Of a stretch of 64,000 nucleotides of DNA, positions 62,788 to 64,000 are shown one piece after another. The DNA is from Sialis fuliginosa (taxonomy: Eukaryota; Arthropoda; Insecta; Megaloptera; Sialidae): contig OY540820.1 of the NCBI GenBank assembly GCA_961205875.1, positions 14,322,001-14,386,000 of the forward strand. The letters are read 5' to 3'. Each line of letters begins with the position of its first letter. Within the stretch, counting starts at the first letter, position 1. The translations under genes and the position numbers were made by a program. The notes beneath the pieces are model-generated. The model ran no database searches, was not told where the DNA came from, and worked only from the letters and a program-made list of their open reading frames with translations.

Positions 62788-62795
62788 TGAAGATG

Positions 62796-63082
62796 CAGTG
62801 GCATATTTACCATGGGGCCATGGCAGAGGGCGGCAGGCTGAGAGGGGCCGTAGATTTTTTTAGTTTAATATAGTAAATTTAAAAAAAATGAGTAACGCGA
62901 CTAAAAAAGAAAAAAAAGGTCATCAGTTTTTAATTTATATTATATTTCCCATTATTTGTAAAAATTCTCACTTTTTAGTTCATATAGGAATTCTGACTGT
63001 CAAAAATAAATTATATTTTCCCTTGATAAAGGGGCGGCAATTTTTTTTATCCAGGGCGGCATTTAACGTAAATACGCCACTG
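62796..63082. mobile_element. hAT-type miniature element
   Basis: Ends CAGTGGCATATTTAC and GTAAATACGCCACTG; the 8-bp duplication TGAAGATG (62788-62795, 63083-63090) is exact. The 65-residue open frame inside has no protein-like features. Confidence 0.93.
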
Positions 63083-63767
63083 TGAAGATGTGTCCGGAAA
63101 TTATTCGTAAGGGAGCTACTACAGTCTTCCAAAAATTTTGCCCAAAATTATTGTATATTTAATATCTAGAGAACCCATTGTGGTACAGTTATGAACTTTG
63201 ATAACCAGTTTATTATTAATAAGTGATATTGATTTCCAGTATCAAACAATAATAATTTAGACCAGGGGTGTATGGGGCAAGTAGGCCCGCCGATTTTTTT
63301 CAAGTATTTTTTTTGTTCTTTAATTTTTTCCTAAGTTAGGTACTTTTAGAAGATTATAAAAATACTTAATTTATCTTAGGATCAACCGTTTTCGAGGAAT
63401 ATCGAAAAAAAGAAAGTACTGCAAAATTTTACTTAATACGGATACTTCAAATTACACACGCACAGCCGCCATGCGGAAATTAACTTTTCTTTACGTTTTG
63501 AAGTTAGTACAATCAGAATTTGTCATTTTCTCGGACACGATTTTTCGATAGTACTTTTTCGATAGTTACTTCCATTTCTTTCAGAACATGGAAGTAAAAA
63601 GAAAAAAAAGATCAGTACTCAAAAAGAGAACATGTTCTTTTTAAAAGAGATATTCTGGCAACTCTACATTAAACTATTATCTTCAAGAGGCATGCAATTG
63701 TCGCTACACTAGTGCTAGAAACAAAGAAATTGTTTGAAACGAGCTGTTATAAGCAACTACTAATAAA

Positions 63768-63892
63768 TTATTTATATTCTTGAGTATCACTATCTTTTGA
63801 TAAGGCCCTCATTTTTGACATTTTAACAAGCGCAGACACTTTTTGACTGAATGTGCGACTTAATGGTTGTTGGGGTTCAGCTTTCATTTTCT
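63768..63892 (-). CDS. likely terminal exon of a minus-strand gene extending past the window
   Basis: After the acceptor TTTTTTCAG (minus strand), one frame stays open for 41 codons: KMKAEPQQPLSRTFSQKVS, then ALVKMSKMRALSKDSDTQEY and a stop. It needs two bases from an upstream exon. The other two frames close within a few codons. The codon make-up is protein-like and unlike the neighbouring AT-rich DNA. I do not recognise the protein. It would be convergent with ARPC2. The upstream exon lies beyond 64000. Confidence 0.45.
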
Positions 63893-64000
63893 CTGAAAAA
63901 ATATTATATTTATAAAATAAAATAAATCAATAAGAATACAAATTAAATTTTATTTTTATTTTATTCTTTTTATTTTCATAAAAATTTTTACCATAATCTG

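Noticed and set aside
62888-63085. 65-residue open frame
   Set aside because: It lies inside a hAT miniature element with exact target duplications and has low-complexity composition.

Overview
The window is nuclear DNA from an animal, almost certainly an insect. It is very AT-rich. Genes are split into short exons with clean GT/AG introns, coding is sparse, and most of the remaining DNA is transposon-derived. The ARPC2 and destabilase-domain proteins are insect-like in sequence. I cannot assign an order. Exons were joined by hand by matching splice sites and codon phase; every multi-exon model below closes in frame.

Layout: (1) 422-4375 (+): a RING-finger protein of about 424 residues with a Lys/Glu-rich tail, in six exons. 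(2) 10008-24358 (-): three tandem i-type lysozyme (destabilase-domain) genes, called A, B and C here. (3) 25333-31478: a large terminal-inverted-repeat transposon carrying a decayed multi-exon gene that resembles DUF4806 proteins, with a second (hAT) transposon nested inside it. (4) 32575-36264 (-): a secreted Pro/Thr/Tyr-rich protein made of phase-1 repeat exons. (5) 39.0-43.9 kb: a repeat-dense stretch with a roughly 160-bp satellite array. (6) 44734-54986 (+): a fourth i-type lysozyme, D, whose first intron is 8.5 kb of repeats. (7) 56110-58217 (+): a complete ARPC2 gene (p34 subunit of the Arp2/3 complex), seven exons, 301 residues. (8) 58.5-64 kb: AT-rich, with two hAT miniature elements and one plausible last exon of a minus-strand gene that leaves the window.

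The four lysozymes are one small family. Each has a signal peptide, the six-Cys destabilase core, a two-Cys helix segment and a Ca-loop-like C-terminal segment with four more Cys. By eye, all four lack the glutamate that active bivalve i-type lysozymes use for catalysis. A and B share an intron that C and D lack, so they look like sister copies. ARPC2 and the RING protein are unrelated neighbours.

The mobile-element record is rich. Nine hAT-type elements can be recognised from terminal inverted repeats plus 8-bp target duplications (seven clear ones, most exact). At least eleven copies of one miniature family end in a GGTACTGGCACCAGT-like sequence. There are several foldback palindromes, a truncated LINE, Penelope-like 3' fragments, and a satellite that grew from the internal repeat of a local transposon. 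I found no convincing tRNA, rRNA or CRISPR.
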